From the NCBI RefSeq assembly GCF_019443105.1, contig NZ_JAHZIJ010000002.1:186001-250000 (forward strand): a stretch of 64,000 bases of DNA, given 5' to 3'. This DNA is from Paenibacillus oenotherae (GTDB lineage Bacteria; Bacillota; Bacilli; Paenibacillales; Paenibacillaceae). Positions 35,097 through 44,521 of the stretch are shown here, piece by piece (positions within the stretch are counted from its first letter, which is position 1; every line of letters starts with the position of its first letter). The notes beneath the pieces were generated by a model. The model did not search any database. It had not been told where the DNA came from and worked only from the letters and a program-made list of their open reading frames with translations. A program made the translations under genes and the position numbers.

Positions 35097-35311
35097 CTTT
35101 CACCTCGATGACTGATTTTTCGCCTCAAAACAGACCGAACTAGCCGATGCGCTCAGACGATCATTAGACGCAAACAAACAGAAAAAGTTGCGAATACAGG
35201 AATATTGTAGCTCTCGTATGTATCGTTCAAGATAGAGAGGCAATTGGGCCTCCGAAACCAACTGATCTCACACCAACACCCATAATAATAGTAGTTTTAT
35301 AAACGAAAGTG

Positions 35312-35640
35312 CCTGCGTACATGCAGGTTTTATTTCGTTCCCTCTCCTGATGATTGAATGCCTGCCAGAGTACACCCTTTCTCTCGTTACATCCTCCTTT
35401 CCTGAAGACCGAATGCCATCGATAATGCATCCTGTTTTCCCGTTATATCCTCCCGAAGTCCAAATGCCTGCTAAAGCGCATCCTTTTTCCCGTTACATCC
35501 TCCTGAAGACCGAATGCCTGCCAGAGTGCATCCTTTTTCCCGTTGCATCCTCCTGAAGAGCAAATGCCTGCCAGAGTGCATCCTTTTTCCCGTTATATCC
35601 TCTTGAAGAGCAAATGCCTGCCAGAGCGCAGGAATTTCGC
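35312..35640. repeat. 50-bp direct tandem repeat array
   Basis: About six and a half units begin at 35312, 35361, 35416, 35467, 35517, 35567 and 35617. The consensus starts CCTGCCAGAGTGCATCCTTT, continues with a CCCGTTATATCCTCCTGAAG core and ends in GAATG or AAATG. The last three full units are exactly 50 bp; outer ones are 49-55 bp and more diverged. There are no unique spacers, so it is not CRISPR. It fills the gap between the amidase and leuD genes and merges into an R1-related element. Confidence 0.85.
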
Positions 35641-35755
35641 CGCATTCCCCCTATATCCGCGATTTCAGCCTCCAATTCCTGCACTTTCGCAGGCATTCTA
35701 CCACCAACGGCCTCTTTCAACCAAAATTCCCGCACTTTCGCAGGCTTCCGACTCC
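35640..35755 (-). repeat. R1-related element, copy C
   Basis: On the minus strand GCCTGCGAAAGTGCGGGAATTT is followed after about 48 bp by TGCCTGCGAAAGTGCAGGAATT and after about 63 bp by CCTGCGCTCTGGCAGGCATTT. This is the same order and spacing as in copies A and B. It joins directly onto the 50-bp array. Confidence 0.7.
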
Positions 35756-35789
35756 ACCTCACCTACCCTATCTGCAAAACTAAATAGAG

Positions 35790-35830
35790 AAGCCTCCAAA
35801 CCACTATACAAGTGGGCTGGAGGCTTCATC
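35790..35830 (-). terminator. Terminator after leuD
   Basis: GAAGCCTCCA pairs with TGGAGGCTTC, with an inner CCAC/GTGG stem; on the minus strand a short T-bearing tail follows. It lies about 45 bp past the leuD stop. Confidence 0.65.
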
Positions 35831-35875
35831 ATTAACAGCGGGGCTTCAAACGCGGCACCCGTATATCAGCACCTA

Positions 35876-36469
35876 TTAGTAAGCAACACGGCTCGCTTCA
35901 TAGGCAGAGATCTTGTCTTCATGCTGCAGTGTCAGACCGATATCATCAAGTCCTTGCAGCAGGAACTGACGGCGGTGCTCGTCAAGATCGAACGCAATTT
36001 CCAATCCAGCATTGTCGGTAATCGTCTTGTTCTCCAGATTAACCGTCAATTGATAGCCTTCTGTAGCAGCTGTGCGCTGGAACAGGTCTTCTACCTGCTC
36101 TTCGCTCAGGCGAATCGGCAGAATGCCGTTCTTGAAGCAGTTGTTGTAGAAAATATCAGCGAACGAAGGCGCGATTACAACTTGAAAGCCGTAGTCAAGA
36201 ATCGCCCATGGCGCATGCTCACGGGAAGAGCCGCAGCCGAAGTTCGCGCGGGAAATAAGGATGCTTGATCCTTGGTAGCGCGGTTGGTTCAGGCTGAACT
36301 CATCGATTGTATTGCCCTTCTCGTCCCAGCGCCATTCGAAGAACAGGAATTGGCCAAAGCCGCTCCGCTCGATGCGCTTCAAGAACTGTTTGGGGATAAT
36401 AGCGTCGGTATCAACATTGACACGGTCAACCGGGGCAACGAGGCCCGTTAACTTTTTGAATGGTTCCAT
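35876..36469 (-). CDS. leuD: 3-isopropylmalate dehydratase small subunit
   Basis: A 197-aa subunit of isopropylmalate isomerase (leucine synthesis). Swivel-domain motifs: [74 protein letters not shown]. Full length. gaggagctgc precedes the ATG. It follows leuC after 37 bp and forms the heterodimer with it. leuA and leuB are not in the window. Confidence 0.96.
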   Translation of the reverse strand: MEPFKKLTGLVAPVDRVNVDTDAIIPKQFLKRIERSGFGQFLFFEWRWDEKGNTIDEFSLNQPRYQGSSILISRANFGCGSSREHAPWAILDYGFQVVIAPSFADIFYNNCFKNGILPIRLSEEQVEDLFQRTAATEGYQLTVNLENKTITDNAGLEIAFDLDEHRRQFLLQGLDDIGLTLQHEDKISAYEASRVAY

Positions 36470-36506
36470 ACGAATTGCAGCTCCTCTCGAAATAACAGCA
36501 AACTTA

Positions 36507-37928
36507 TTAGTTCAATACTTCGGACTTGATCTTCCAGTCGCGAACGTCAGTAAATTTACCCATAATTGCTGCAGCAGCAGCCATAGCAGGCGATACAAGA
36601 TGCGTACGTCCGCCGCGGCCTTGACGGCCTTCGAAGTTACGGTTGGATGTCGAAGCACAGCGCTGGCCTGGCTCAAGCACGTCCGGGTTCATAGCGAGGC
36701 ACATGGAGCAGCCTGCGTCACGCCATTCAAAGCCTGCGTCAACGAAGATTTGATCCAGTCCTTCCTTCTCGGCTTGAATCTTAACGCGGCCGGATCCCGG
36801 TACAACGATTGCTGTAACACGGTCGCTGACTTTATAGCCTTTGGCGATTTCTGCAGCGGCGCGGAGATCCTCAATCCGGCCGTTCGTACAGGAACCGATA
36901 AATACATAGTCAATCTCGATTTCGTTCATTGGCGTGCCTGGAGCAAGACCCATGTATTCCAATGCCGCTTCCGCAGCTTTGCGCTCGTTCTCAGTAGGCA
37001 GCTCGGACGGTACAGGTACGCGGGACGTAATGTCCGTACCCATGCCCGGGCTTGTACCCCAGGTTACTTGCGGGATCAGCGAATCAACATCGAAGTCAAC
37101 AACAGCGTCGTAAGTTGCGCCTTCGTCAGTCGTTAATTGCTGCCATACCGCAACTGCGCGGTCGTAAGCTTCGCCTTGCGGTGCGTACTCGCGGCCGCGA
37201 AGGTAGTTGAACGTCGTCTCGTCCGGCGCGATAAGACCTGCACGCGCACCAGCTTCAATGGACATATTACATACCGTCATGCGCTCTTCCATCGACAAGG
37301 TGCGAATGGCTTCGCCTGTGAACTCAAGCACATAACCGGTAGCAAAGTCCGTGCCATATTTCGCAATAACACCAAGAATCATATCCTTGGCTGTAACGCC
37401 TGCCTTGCGGCTGCCGATGAACTTCACTTCCATCGTCTTAGGCTTCGCCTGCTGGAGACATTGCGTCGCCATTACATGCTCAACCTCGGACGTTCCGATA
37501 CCGAATGCAAGAGCGCCGAACGCGCCATGCGTGGACGTATGGCTGTCGCCGCACACGATCGTTTTGCCAGGATGCGTCAAGCCAAGCTCAGGCCCCATAA
37601 CGTGTACAACGCCTTGATCAATGCTGTCCAGGTCGAACAGCGTTACGCCGAAATCTTTGCAGTTCTGTGTCAGCGTATCGATCTGCTGCTTGGAGATCGG
37701 ATCCTTAATGTTGAAGCGGTCTTTCGTAGGAACGTTATGATCCATTGTAGCAAAAGTCAGATCAGGACGGCGCACTTTGCGTCCGCTTAAGCGAAGCCCT
37801 TCAAAAGCTTGCGGGGACGTTACTTCATGGACCAATTGCAAATCGATATACAAAATGCTCGGCTTGCCTTCTTCCGAATGAATAACGTGGTTATCCCAAA
37901 TTTTCTCAAACATCGTCTTTTTAGACAT
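36507..37928 (-). CDS. leuC: 3-isopropylmalate dehydratase large subunit
   Basis: A 473-aa aconitase-type subunit. Start ATG 37928 has agaggtg 7 bp upstream; an in-frame GTG three codons earlier overlaps that site. The [4Fe-4S] cysteines lie in [12 protein letters not shown] and [12 protein letters not shown]; substrate residues are in [32 protein letters not shown] and [20 protein letters not shown]. It is divergent from a LysR-type gene, which probably regulates it. No leucine T-box is seen in the 160-bp leader. Confidence 0.96.
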   Translation of the reverse strand: MSKKTMFEKIWDNHVIHSEEGKPSILYIDLQLVHEVTSPQAFEGLRLSGRKVRRPDLTFATMDHNVPTKDRFNIKDPISKQQIDTLTQNCKDFGVTLFDLDSIDQGVVHVMGPELGLTHPGKTIVCGDSHTSTHGAFGALAFGIGTSEVEHVMATQCLQQAKPKTMEVKFIGSRKAGVTAKDMILGVIAKYGTDFATGYVLEFTGEAIRTLSMEERMTVCNMSIEAGARAGLIAPDETTFNYLRGREYAPQGEAYDRAVAVWQQLTTDEGATYDAVVDFDVDSLIPQVTWGTSPGMGTDITSRVPVPSELPTENERKAAEAALEYMGLAPGTPMNEIEIDYVFIGSCTNGRIEDLRAAAEIAKGYKVSDRVTAIVVPGSGRVKIQAEKEGLDQIFVDAGFEWRDAGCSMCLAMNPDVLEPGQRCASTSNRNFEGRQGRGGRTHLVSPAMAAAAAIMGKFTDVRDWKIKSEVLN

Positions 37929-38092
37929 TGGATTCACCTCTTATAAATTTCAATAATGTCGATATCAATAAAGTTGATAATGTCATCATAGCATTTCTTT
38001 CTTCATTGAACCAAGATATAATATCTATAACTGCAATAGGTATGGCCTATGACAGGCAATAGAGGAAAATATGTCCCGAGGAGCCGCTCATT

Positions 38093-38992
38093 ATGGAATT
38101 TCGCCAATTACAATATGTAATCCAAATCGCCAAGGAGAAGAACTTCTCCCGAGCAGCCGAGAAGCTGCACATCGCGCAGCCTTCGTTAAGCCAGCAGCTG
38201 TCCAAGCTGGAGAAGGAGATCGGCGTGCTGCTGTTCCGCCGCACGACTAATTCCGTCGAGCTGACTCATGCCGGCTCTGTCTTCGTGGAGAAAGCGCAAA
38301 ACATACTAGACAACATCGAGCAGCTCAAGCAGGAGCTTGACGATCTCGCCCATATGCGCAAAGGCAAGCTCGTCGTCGGAAGTCTGCCCATTACCGGATC
38401 GCACGTGCTTCCCCTCGTGCTGCCCGTGTTCGGCAAACGATATCCCGAGATCGAGGTCGTCCTTGTCGAGGACAGCTCAACGCGGCTGGAGCAGCTGACC
38501 GCCAGCGGCCAGACCGACCTCAGCCTGCTTTCCTTGCCGCTGCAGGAGCCCTCGCTGGCCTGGGAACCGATCATTGACGAGGAGATTAATCTGGCCGTGC
38601 CGCCGGAGCATAGTCTTGCTCATCGCAGCGAACCCGTGCAATTAACCGATCTTGCTGCGGAACCCTTCATTATTCTGAAGAAGGGGCAGGGCTTTCGGCA
38701 AATCGTGCTGGAGCTGTGCGAAGGAGCCGGCTTCGAGCCGCGGATCGTCTTCGAGAGCGGCAATATCGAGACCGTCCAGTCGCTTGTTGCTGCCGGGATG
38801 GGCATCGCCTTCGTGCCCAAGATGGTTACGCGCGCCAAGTGGAGTGAATTTGCTCCTGTCTATTTGTCGCTGGCCCCGCCGACCCCTTCAAGGACACTTG
38901 TTATCGCAAGCCGCAAAGGCCGCTATCTGTCGAAGGCGGCCGAGGCTTTTATAGATACAATGAAATCAACGGTGGAGCAGCATTTCAGCTAG
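38093..38992 (+). CDS. LysR-family transcriptional regulator
   Basis: A 299-aa regulator. The N-terminal winged helix is LQYVIQIAKEKNFSRAAEKLHIAQPSLSQQLSKLEKEIGVLLFRR. A linker helix and the two-lobed effector domain follow (GKLVVGSLPITGSHVLPLVLPVFGKRYPEIEVVLVED, then VAAGMGIAFVPKMV). gaggagc precedes the ATG. It is divergent from leuCD with a 164-bp shared region that contains several partial TATTGC/GCAATA-type palindromes. Control of leuCD is likely; the co-inducer is unknown. Confidence 0.92.
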   Translation: MEFRQLQYVIQIAKEKNFSRAAEKLHIAQPSLSQQLSKLEKEIGVLLFRRTTNSVELTHAGSVFVEKAQNILDNIEQLKQELDDLAHMRKGKLVVGSLPITGSHVLPLVLPVFGKRYPEIEVVLVEDSSTRLEQLTASGQTDLSLLSLPLQEPSLAWEPIIDEEINLAVPPEHSLAHRSEPVQLTDLAAEPFIILKKGQGFRQIVLELCEGAGFEPRIVFESGNIETVQSLVAAGMGIAFVPKMVTRAKWSEFAPVYLSLAPPTPSRTLVIASRKGRYLSKAAEAFIDTMKSTVEQHFS

Positions 38993-38996
38993 CTGA

Positions 38997-39803
38997 CTAA
39001 TACAACGACGGTCTTCTGTCTTCGAATACCGGTATTTTGGCCCGCACGGCATCCACCAGTGACAGGTCGATCTCGGCTCGGACAATGACTTCATCTTCCC
39101 CTGCTTCCGCAACAATTTCGCCCCAAGGATCGATAATGATGGAGTGGCCGAAAAAGCTGCTTGCGCCGCTTGTCCCGCAGCGGTTGCAAGCGATGACGAA
39201 CATCTGATTCTCGATAGCCCGCGCCATAAGAAGCGTCCGCCAATGATGGAGCCGTGGATTGGGCCACTGGGCTGGCACGAATAGCAGCTTGGCGCCGTCA
39301 AGCGCCAGCTTGCGGGCCAGCTCCGGGAACCGGATATCGTAGCAGATCATCATTCCGGCATGGGATCCAGCTACGTTCAGCTTGCCTAATCTGTCCCCTG
39401 CCTGAAGATGCTTCTCCTCGTCCATGAGCCGAAACAAGTGGATTTTGGAATACTCCGCCCCAATCTCGCCATTCCCGTCAAATACGTAGCTCGTGTTATA
39501 TACACCGTCAGGTTTGCCTTCGGCTATCGAACCTGCTAACAATTGTATGCCGTGCTTGCGGCTGAATGCCGACAGCATCGCTTTCGTTCTTGCCCCTGCA
39601 TCATCAGCAAGCTCTTGAATCTGTTCCAGAGCATACCCTGTATTCCACATCTCCGGCAGCATAATGAGATCCGGCTTATCCGCTCCGGCGGATACCGCCT
39701 CCTCCAGCCTCTCTTCCAGTTTCTCGAAATTGTAATCCGGATTGCCCGCTTCTACATGCATTTGCACGAGAGCGAGCTTCAGCTTGTTCCCTTGAGCCTT
39801 CAC
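38997..39803 (-). CDS. mtnU: Carbon-nitrogen hydrolase, MtnU-type omega-amidase
   Basis: A 268-aa nitrilase-superfamily enzyme. GTG 39803 is preferred (ggagg 7 bp upstream). The catalytic triad is Glu in IMLPEMWNTGY, Lys in YSKIHLF and Cys in MICYDIRFPE. It resembles B. subtilis MtnU (YkrU), including the end RAEIDLSLVDAVRAKIPVFEDRRP. MtnU-type enzymes hydrolyse 2-oxoglutaramate, the product left when glutamine is the amino donor for methionine regeneration, pulling the MtnE reaction forward. mtnE lies 0.7 kb away on the other strand. Confidence 0.88.
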   Translation of the reverse strand: MKAQGNKLKLALVQMHVEAGNPDYNFEKLEERLEEAVSAGADKPDLIMLPEMWNTGYALEQIQELADDAGARTKAMLSAFSRKHGIQLLAGSIAEGKPDGVYNTSYVFDGNGEIGAEYSKIHLFRLMDEEKHLQAGDRLGKLNVAGSHAGMMICYDIRFPELARKLALDGAKLLFVPAQWPNPRLHHWRTLLMARAIENQMFVIACNRCGTSGASSFFGHSIIIDPWGEIVAEAGEDEVIVRAEIDLSLVDAVRAKIPVFEDRRPSLY

Positions 39804-39946
39804 GCAATAACCTCCATCTCTTCCAACCATTCCTTCCTGCAATCGAAGAAGAATGTTTTCCCTTATGATACCCCCTCATGCTTCACTGTCAAGATGGGTA
39901 GCTTAATCGATGTAACCATTATGGCATTTTCGAAGGAGAATGAGCG

Positions 39947-40387
39947 ATGAAAGCAAAAATATTGATTCTGTTCTCACTGGCGGTTTGCCTGCTGTTGCCT
40001 TATTCCGCTGCCGCGCATGCGGGAAGTGAGGGAACCGAGCAGCCCAAGCCCGTTCAGGCTTTCGATGTGGAAGCTGGCAAGGTCGTCAAGACGGTGCCCA
40101 ACAGCAAAGAATATCAAGCCTTTGCCAAGTCTTGGCTGGACTCAGTAACTGGCCTCGCGCCCCAGATCAGTGCAAATGAAAAGTGCGGTTATGTATACCG
40201 TATTCCATTAATGGAACCTGTGTCAGTCAAGACAACCGGCCTCGCTGTGCAGACAAGCGATGTATTCCTATTTTATTGCCCGAACAAGCCTCCGCTGCTG
40301 CTTATATTCGATGAGAACCGAAAGCCGTATTTGCTTCTGTTCAAAGCCGATATCGGGCCGTTTCTGAAAACAATCGCGATCCCTTGA
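39947..40387 (+). CDS. Secreted 146-aa protein of unknown function
   Basis: A small exported protein with signal peptide MKAKILILFSLAVCLLLPYSAAAHA, predicted cleavage after AHA, and a good ribosome-binding site (gaaggagaatga). The mature part has one cysteine in CGYVYRIPLMEP and another in LFYCPNKPPLLLIFDENRKPYLLLF, which could form a disulphide. No known domain was recognised. It lies between mtnU and mtnE, pointing the same way as mtnE, with no terminator in between, so it may be co-transcribed. Confidence 0.75.
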   Translation: MKAKILILFSLAVCLLLPYSAAAHAGSEGTEQPKPVQAFDVEAGKVVKTVPNSKEYQAFAKSWLDSVTGLAPQISANEKCGYVYRIPLMEPVSVKTTGLAVQTSDVFLFYCPNKPPLLLIFDENRKPYLLLFKADIGPFLKTIAIP

Positions 40388-40505
40388 CGATTTCATCATT
40401 TGTACCTTCCGCCAGTTCATCCGCTTCTCGACACCTATTCGGAATCATGCTACATTTAGGCATAGATAATGCCAAATATAGCCCGAGACATGTGGAGTGA
40501 AGAGA

Positions 40506-41699
40506 ATGAATACGAACCCTACTGAACGATTCATACGACCGGCAAGCCGCATGAATGATCTGCCCAAGCAATTTTTCGCTGATCTTGTTCGCAAAGCCAA
40601 TACGCAGGTCGCCAAAGGCCATGATGTCATTAATCTCGGTCAAGGCAATCCAGATCGGCCAACACCGCCTCATATCGTCACAGCGCTGCAGGAAGCTGCA
40701 CCCAATCCTGTCTACCACCGTTACCCGCCCTTCAGCGGCCATCCCTTCCTCAAGGAAGCAGTCGCTTGGCGGTATAAGGAGGATTATGGTGTAGAGCTGG
40801 ATCCTGAGACGGAGGTTGCCATCCTGTTCGGGGGCAAGACAGGCCTTATTGAAATTAATCAATGTCTGCTCAATCCCGGCGATATTTGCCTCGTGCCTGA
40901 TCCCGGATATCCCGATTACTGGTCGGGCGTTGCGCTGGCAGGCGGCATCATGGAATATATGCCTCTGCTGAAGGATCATGCATTCCTGCCCGATTATGAT
41001 GCCATACCGGCATCTGTTGCTGATCAAGCTAAGCTTATGTTCATCAACTATCCGAACAATCCGACCGGAGCAGTCGCAAGCCCGGAATTCTACGCAAGAA
41101 CAGTTGAATTCGCTGCCCGTCACGGCATTGTTGTAGCTAGTGATTTTGCCTATGGCGCAATCGGCTTTGATGGCCAGCAGCCCGTCAGCTTTCTGCAGAC
41201 GCCCGGCGCGAAGGAAGTCGGCGTAGAGTTCTACACCTTGTCCAAAACGTATAATATGGCGGGATGGCGGGTCGGATTTGCCCTCGGCAATAAGGAAGTG
41301 GTCCGGCTCATCAATTTGATCCAGGATCATTATTACTGCAGTCTTTTTGGCGGCATTCAAGCTGCTGCCGCTGTCGCACTGACAGGACCGCAGCACTGTG
41401 TTGCAGAGCTTGCCGCTTCCTACGAGCGCCGCCGCAACGCACTGTTCGGCGCGATGAATACCATTGGCTGGCAGGCGGCCAAGCCGGGCGGCTCCTTCTT
41501 CTGTTGGCTTCCTGTCCCTGCAGGACATTCCTCCTCTTCATTCGCCGATCTTGTCTTGGAACAGGCGAATGTCGTCGTCGCCCCGGGGATCGGCTTTGGG
41601 AGCCATGGCGAGGGTTATGTCCGGCTTGGCCTGCTGGCTCCCGAGGAACGGCTCCAGGAAGCAGTGATGCGCATCGGGCAGCTGGGATTATTCCGCTAA
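40506..41699 (+). CDS. mtnE: Methionine-salvage aminotransferase (MtnE-type)
   Basis: A 397-aa class I PLP enzyme. Start ATG 40506 has ggag 8 bp upstream. PLP contacts: FINYPNNPTGAVA (Asn), ASDFAYGAIGFDG (Asp, Tyr), TLSKTYNMAGWRVGFALG (Schiff-base Lys), VRLGLLAPEERL (carboxylate Arg). It reads like B. subtilis MtnE (LPKQFFADLVRKAN..KGHDVINLGQGNPD), which transaminates 2-keto-4-methylthiobutyrate to methionine. The neighbouring mtnU and the downstream mtnWXB support this. Other class I roles cannot be excluded by sequence alone. Confidence 0.88.
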   Translation: MNTNPTERFIRPASRMNDLPKQFFADLVRKANTQVAKGHDVINLGQGNPDRPTPPHIVTALQEAAPNPVYHRYPPFSGHPFLKEAVAWRYKEDYGVELDPETEVAILFGGKTGLIEINQCLLNPGDICLVPDPGYPDYWSGVALAGGIMEYMPLLKDHAFLPDYDAIPASVADQAKLMFINYPNNPTGAVASPEFYARTVEFAARHGIVVASDFAYGAIGFDGQQPVSFLQTPGAKEVGVEFYTLSKTYNMAGWRVGFALGNKEVVRLINLIQDHYYCSLFGGIQAAAAVALTGPQHCVAELAASYERRRNALFGAMNTIGWQAAKPGGSFFCWLPVPAGHSSSSFADLVLEQANVVVAPGIGFGSHGEGYVRLGLLAPEERLQEAVMRIGQLGLFR

Positions 41700-41700
41700 C

Positions 41701-41730
41701 TTTACACCTATCCTGCTGACATGGTATGAT
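41701..41730 (+). promoter_or_regulatory. Candidate promoter of the proBAC-mtnWXB operon
   Basis: TTTACA (41701-41706) and TATGAT (41725-41730) are 18 bp apart and lie about 30 bp before the T-box structure. Confidence 0.5.
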
Positions 41731-41758
41731 TATGAGGATTTCATAATTGAACAATTAA

Positions 41759-42014
41759 CGTCATGAAGGGGCTAGTAAGCATTCAGGAATCGCGCCCAGA
41801 GAGCAAATTTCATTGGCTGTAAGAATTTGCCGCGAACGAAGCTGAACCCACCCCGGAACGGTCGGCGATGAGCCGAACAGCGCCTGCTGTTATCAGGTTG
41901 ATGAAGCGAACGCGGCATGAACTTCGACTATGAAGCACATGACCGTTAATAAAGGTGGTACCGCGGAAGTTATACTTTCGCCCTTTGTATTAATGAAGGG
42001 CGGAAGTTTTTTTA
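41759..42014 (+). promoter_or_regulatory. T-box riboswitch, proline-type, with terminator
   Basis: A tRNA-sensing leader. It shows the AGAGAG element (41798-41803) and a specifier region GAACCCACC with CCC at 41847-41849 (CCA is the neighbouring option), both proline. The invariant T-box AAAGGTGGTACCGCG is at 41951-41965. It ends in a terminator (ACTTTCGCCCTTT / GAAGGGCGGAAGT plus seven T, 41974-42013) that overlaps the antiterminator. Uncharged tRNA-Pro should allow read-through into proBAC and, by operon structure, mtnWXB. Confidence 0.92.
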
Positions 42015-42046
42015 TTTTCTACTTGGGAAAGGGTAAGTGAAGGGAC

Positions 42047-43165
42047 ATGACAGAACGTATCATCGTCAAGATCGGGAGCAGCTCGTTAACATCCGATGAA
42101 GGCGGATTGAACCGCGAACGGATTGCATTCTTCTCCCATGAGATAGCCGGACTTCATAGGGCAGGCCATCAGGTGCTGCTCGTTACATCTGGTGCTGTAG
42201 CAGCAGGATTTCGCAGAATCGGCTATCAATCGCGGCCTAAGCTGATTCACGAGAAGCAGGCGGCGGCGGCAGTCGGCCAAGCGCTACTCATGCAAGCCTA
42301 TCAGGAAGCTTTTGCAAGCTATGGCCCGGATAAAGGCGGCATTGGTGTGGCGCAAATTCTGCTCACTCGTGCTGATTTCTCTAATCGCAAACGAATTTCC
42401 AATGCGCTCATGACAATAGAAGAGCTGCTTCAACAGCGTATTGTCCCCATCATTAATGAGAATGATACCGTATCTACGGATGAACTAAAATTCAGCGATA
42501 ATGATATGCTGTCCGCTCTGGTCGCCAATCTTGCCAAAGCGAAGCATTTGCTTATTCTGACAGATACGGACGGTCTTTATACAGATGATCCGAGATTTAA
42601 TCCCGATGCGAAGCGGATTGACCGTGTCGAGCAGATCTCTGAGGAAATTATGAGGTTCGCGGGAGACTCCGGGTCCTCTGTCGGTACTGGAGGAATGCGA
42701 TCCAAGATCGAAGCTGCACGCATGGCGATGCGGGGAGGCGTTCCTGCCTTTATCGGCCGTGTGCAGGAGCCTGGCGATATGGCGCTTGCCATAGAGGGAA
42801 CTGGCAAGGGTACATACTTTGATACGAGCTTGCACAATTTGCCCATGAAGAAGCAATGGGTCGGCTTCCATTCACAGCCGAAAGGCAAGATTGTAATCGA
42901 TGACGGCGCGGAGTCCGCCCTGCTGCAGCGTGGAAAAAGTCTGCTGCCGGTAGGTGTGCGGGCAATCGAAGGCGACTTTCATCCCGGTGATGTAGTAGAG
43001 GTCGTTAATCTGCAGCAGCAGACGCTCGGACGCGGTGTTGTCAACTATTCCGCTTGGGAGGTTCAAGCAGTCGCCGGCCTGAGCACCTCCGAGGTTCGCC
43101 GCCGTGTGGAGGTTAACCGGATCGAAGTGATCCATCGCGATGAATGGGTCAGCCTGAAAGTTTAA
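42047..43165 (+). CDS. proB: Glutamate 5-kinase
   Basis: A 372-aa enzyme phosphorylating glutamate, the first proline step. The amino-acid-kinase domain shows IIVKIGSSSLTSDEGG, LLVTSGAVAAG, PIINENDTVSTDELKFSDNDMLSALVA, LILTDTDGLYTDDPR and GTGGMRSKIEAA. The C-terminal PUA domain (~275-372; KGKIVIDDGAESALLQRGKSLLP) is present. gaaggga lies 2-8 bp upstream. It is the first gene after the proline T-box. Confidence 0.96.
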   Translation: MTERIIVKIGSSSLTSDEGGLNRERIAFFSHEIAGLHRAGHQVLLVTSGAVAAGFRRIGYQSRPKLIHEKQAAAAVGQALLMQAYQEAFASYGPDKGGIGVAQILLTRADFSNRKRISNALMTIEELLQQRIVPIINENDTVSTDELKFSDNDMLSALVANLAKAKHLLILTDTDGLYTDDPRFNPDAKRIDRVEQISEEIMRFAGDSGSSVGTGGMRSKIEAARMAMRGGVPAFIGRVQEPGDMALAIEGTGKGTYFDTSLHNLPMKKQWVGFHSQPKGKIVIDDGAESALLQRGKSLLPVGVRAIEGDFHPGDVVEVVNLQQQTLGRGVVNYSAWEVQAVAGLSTSEVRRRVEVNRIEVIHRDEWVSLKV

Positions 43166-43190
43166 CATAATTGCTTAGGAGGAATTATAG

Positions 43191-44438
43191 ATGAGTGAAG
43201 TCCGTCAGAAAGCCGCTTTAGCCAAAGGAGCTGCCGCAATCCTGAATTCGCTGTCTACAGAGCAGAAAAATGCAGCGCTGCTTCTTATGGCAGATGCGCT
43301 GGTGAATGAACAGCAGTCCATTATCGCTGCCAACGAGATTGATATTAAGCGCGGTCGGGAGAATGGAACAAGTGAATCGCTGCTCGACCGTCTGACTTTG
43401 AACGAAAACCGTATTGCCGCTATCTCTGATGGTTTGCGGGAGATTGTGGAGCTACCTGATCCAGTAGGACGAATACTGGAGCAATTCGACCGTCCGAACG
43501 GCTTGCGGGTAGAAAAAATTTCAGTTCCGCTCGGCGTAATCGGAATGATCTATGAGGCGCGTCCCAATGTAACAGTAGATGCCGCTGGATTGTGTCTCAA
43601 GACCGGCAATGCCGTCGTATTGCGCGGAGGCTCCGCCGCGTTGGCATCCAATCGCAGAATCGTCGAAGTATTGAAGCAGGCGCTTGAGAGCAGTGAGATG
43701 CCTAGCGAAGCTCTGCAGCTAATCGAAGATGCTGATCGCGCATCAGTAGATGAAATGCTGAAGCTGAACGGACTGCTTGATGTCGTCATCCCGCGTGGAG
43801 GCGCATCTCTAATCCGCAACGTTGTAGCGAACGCAACCGTTCCTGTTATTGAAACCGGGGCCGGTATATGCCATACCTATATCGACGATAGCGCCGTATT
43901 CGCAATGGCTTCGGATATCGCCTTCAATGCGAAGGTTCAGCGTCCCTCCGTCTGCAATTCGATGGAAACCCTGCTTGTTCATGAGACATTCGCCGACCAG
44001 CATCTGCGGGCCATTGCAGATCGGTTCCTGGCTGCTAATGTAGTCTTGCACGGCTGCCCGCGGACAATCGCGCTTATTCCTGAAGCGGGAGAAGTAACGG
44101 AGCAGGATTATGCGACTGAATATAATGACTACATTCTGAACATCCGGGTTGTCTCCGGTCTCGATGAAGCATTGGAGCATATCAGACAATACGGAACACA
44201 GCATTCGGAATGTATTGTAACAGAGAATAATGAGCATGCAGCCCGTTTTCTGCAGGATGTAGATGCAGCGGCTGTATACCACAACGCCTCCACCCGGTTT
44301 ACAGATGGCTTCGAATTCGGTTTTGGCGCTGAGATCGGCATAAGCACACAGAAGCTGCATGCCAGAGGGCCTATGGGGCTGCCTGCTTTGACTTCAACCA
44401 AATACCGCATTTATGGCAGTGGGCAAGTTCGCGGTTAA
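43191..44438 (+). CDS. proA: Glutamate-5-semialdehyde dehydrogenase
   Basis: A 415-aa reductase making glutamate semialdehyde. Motifs: PLGVIGMIYEARPNVTVDAAGLCLKTGNAVVLRGG, VIPRGGASLIRNVV, the catalytic Cys in VQRPSVCNSMETLLVH, and FGFGAEIGISTQKLHARGPMGLPALTSTKY. aggagg is well placed before the ATG, 25 bp after proB. Confidence 0.97.
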   Translation: MSEVRQKAALAKGAAAILNSLSTEQKNAALLLMADALVNEQQSIIAANEIDIKRGRENGTSESLLDRLTLNENRIAAISDGLREIVELPDPVGRILEQFDRPNGLRVEKISVPLGVIGMIYEARPNVTVDAAGLCLKTGNAVVLRGGSAALASNRRIVEVLKQALESSEMPSEALQLIEDADRASVDEMLKLNGLLDVVIPRGGASLIRNVVANATVPVIETGAGICHTYIDDSAVFAMASDIAFNAKVQRPSVCNSMETLLVHETFADQHLRAIADRFLAANVVLHGCPRTIALIPEAGEVTEQDYATEYNDYILNIRVVSGLDEALEHIRQYGTQHSECIVTENNEHAARFLQDVDAAAVYHNASTRFTDGFEFGFGAEIGISTQKLHARGPMGLPALTSTKYRIYGSGQVRG

Positions 44439-44521
44439 TCCTTTCATTTGATACTATACTTATAATAACTAACACCGACAATCGGGCACGACAGATTGTC
44501 AACTTGGGAGGTTCATATATA

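Noticed and set aside
35312-35640. CRISPR array
   Set aside because: Units of 49-55 bp are directly abutting with no unique spacers, and no cas gene is near.
35493-35762. 89-aa protein on the minus strand in the tandem repeat
   Set aside because: It is a translation of repeat DNA; unit lengths of 50 bp break the frame between units and no start signal is seen.
40388-41760. SAM (S-box) riboswitch for the mtn genes
   Set aside because: The leader of mtnE is too short, and the only riboswitch before proB has T-box, not S-box, features.
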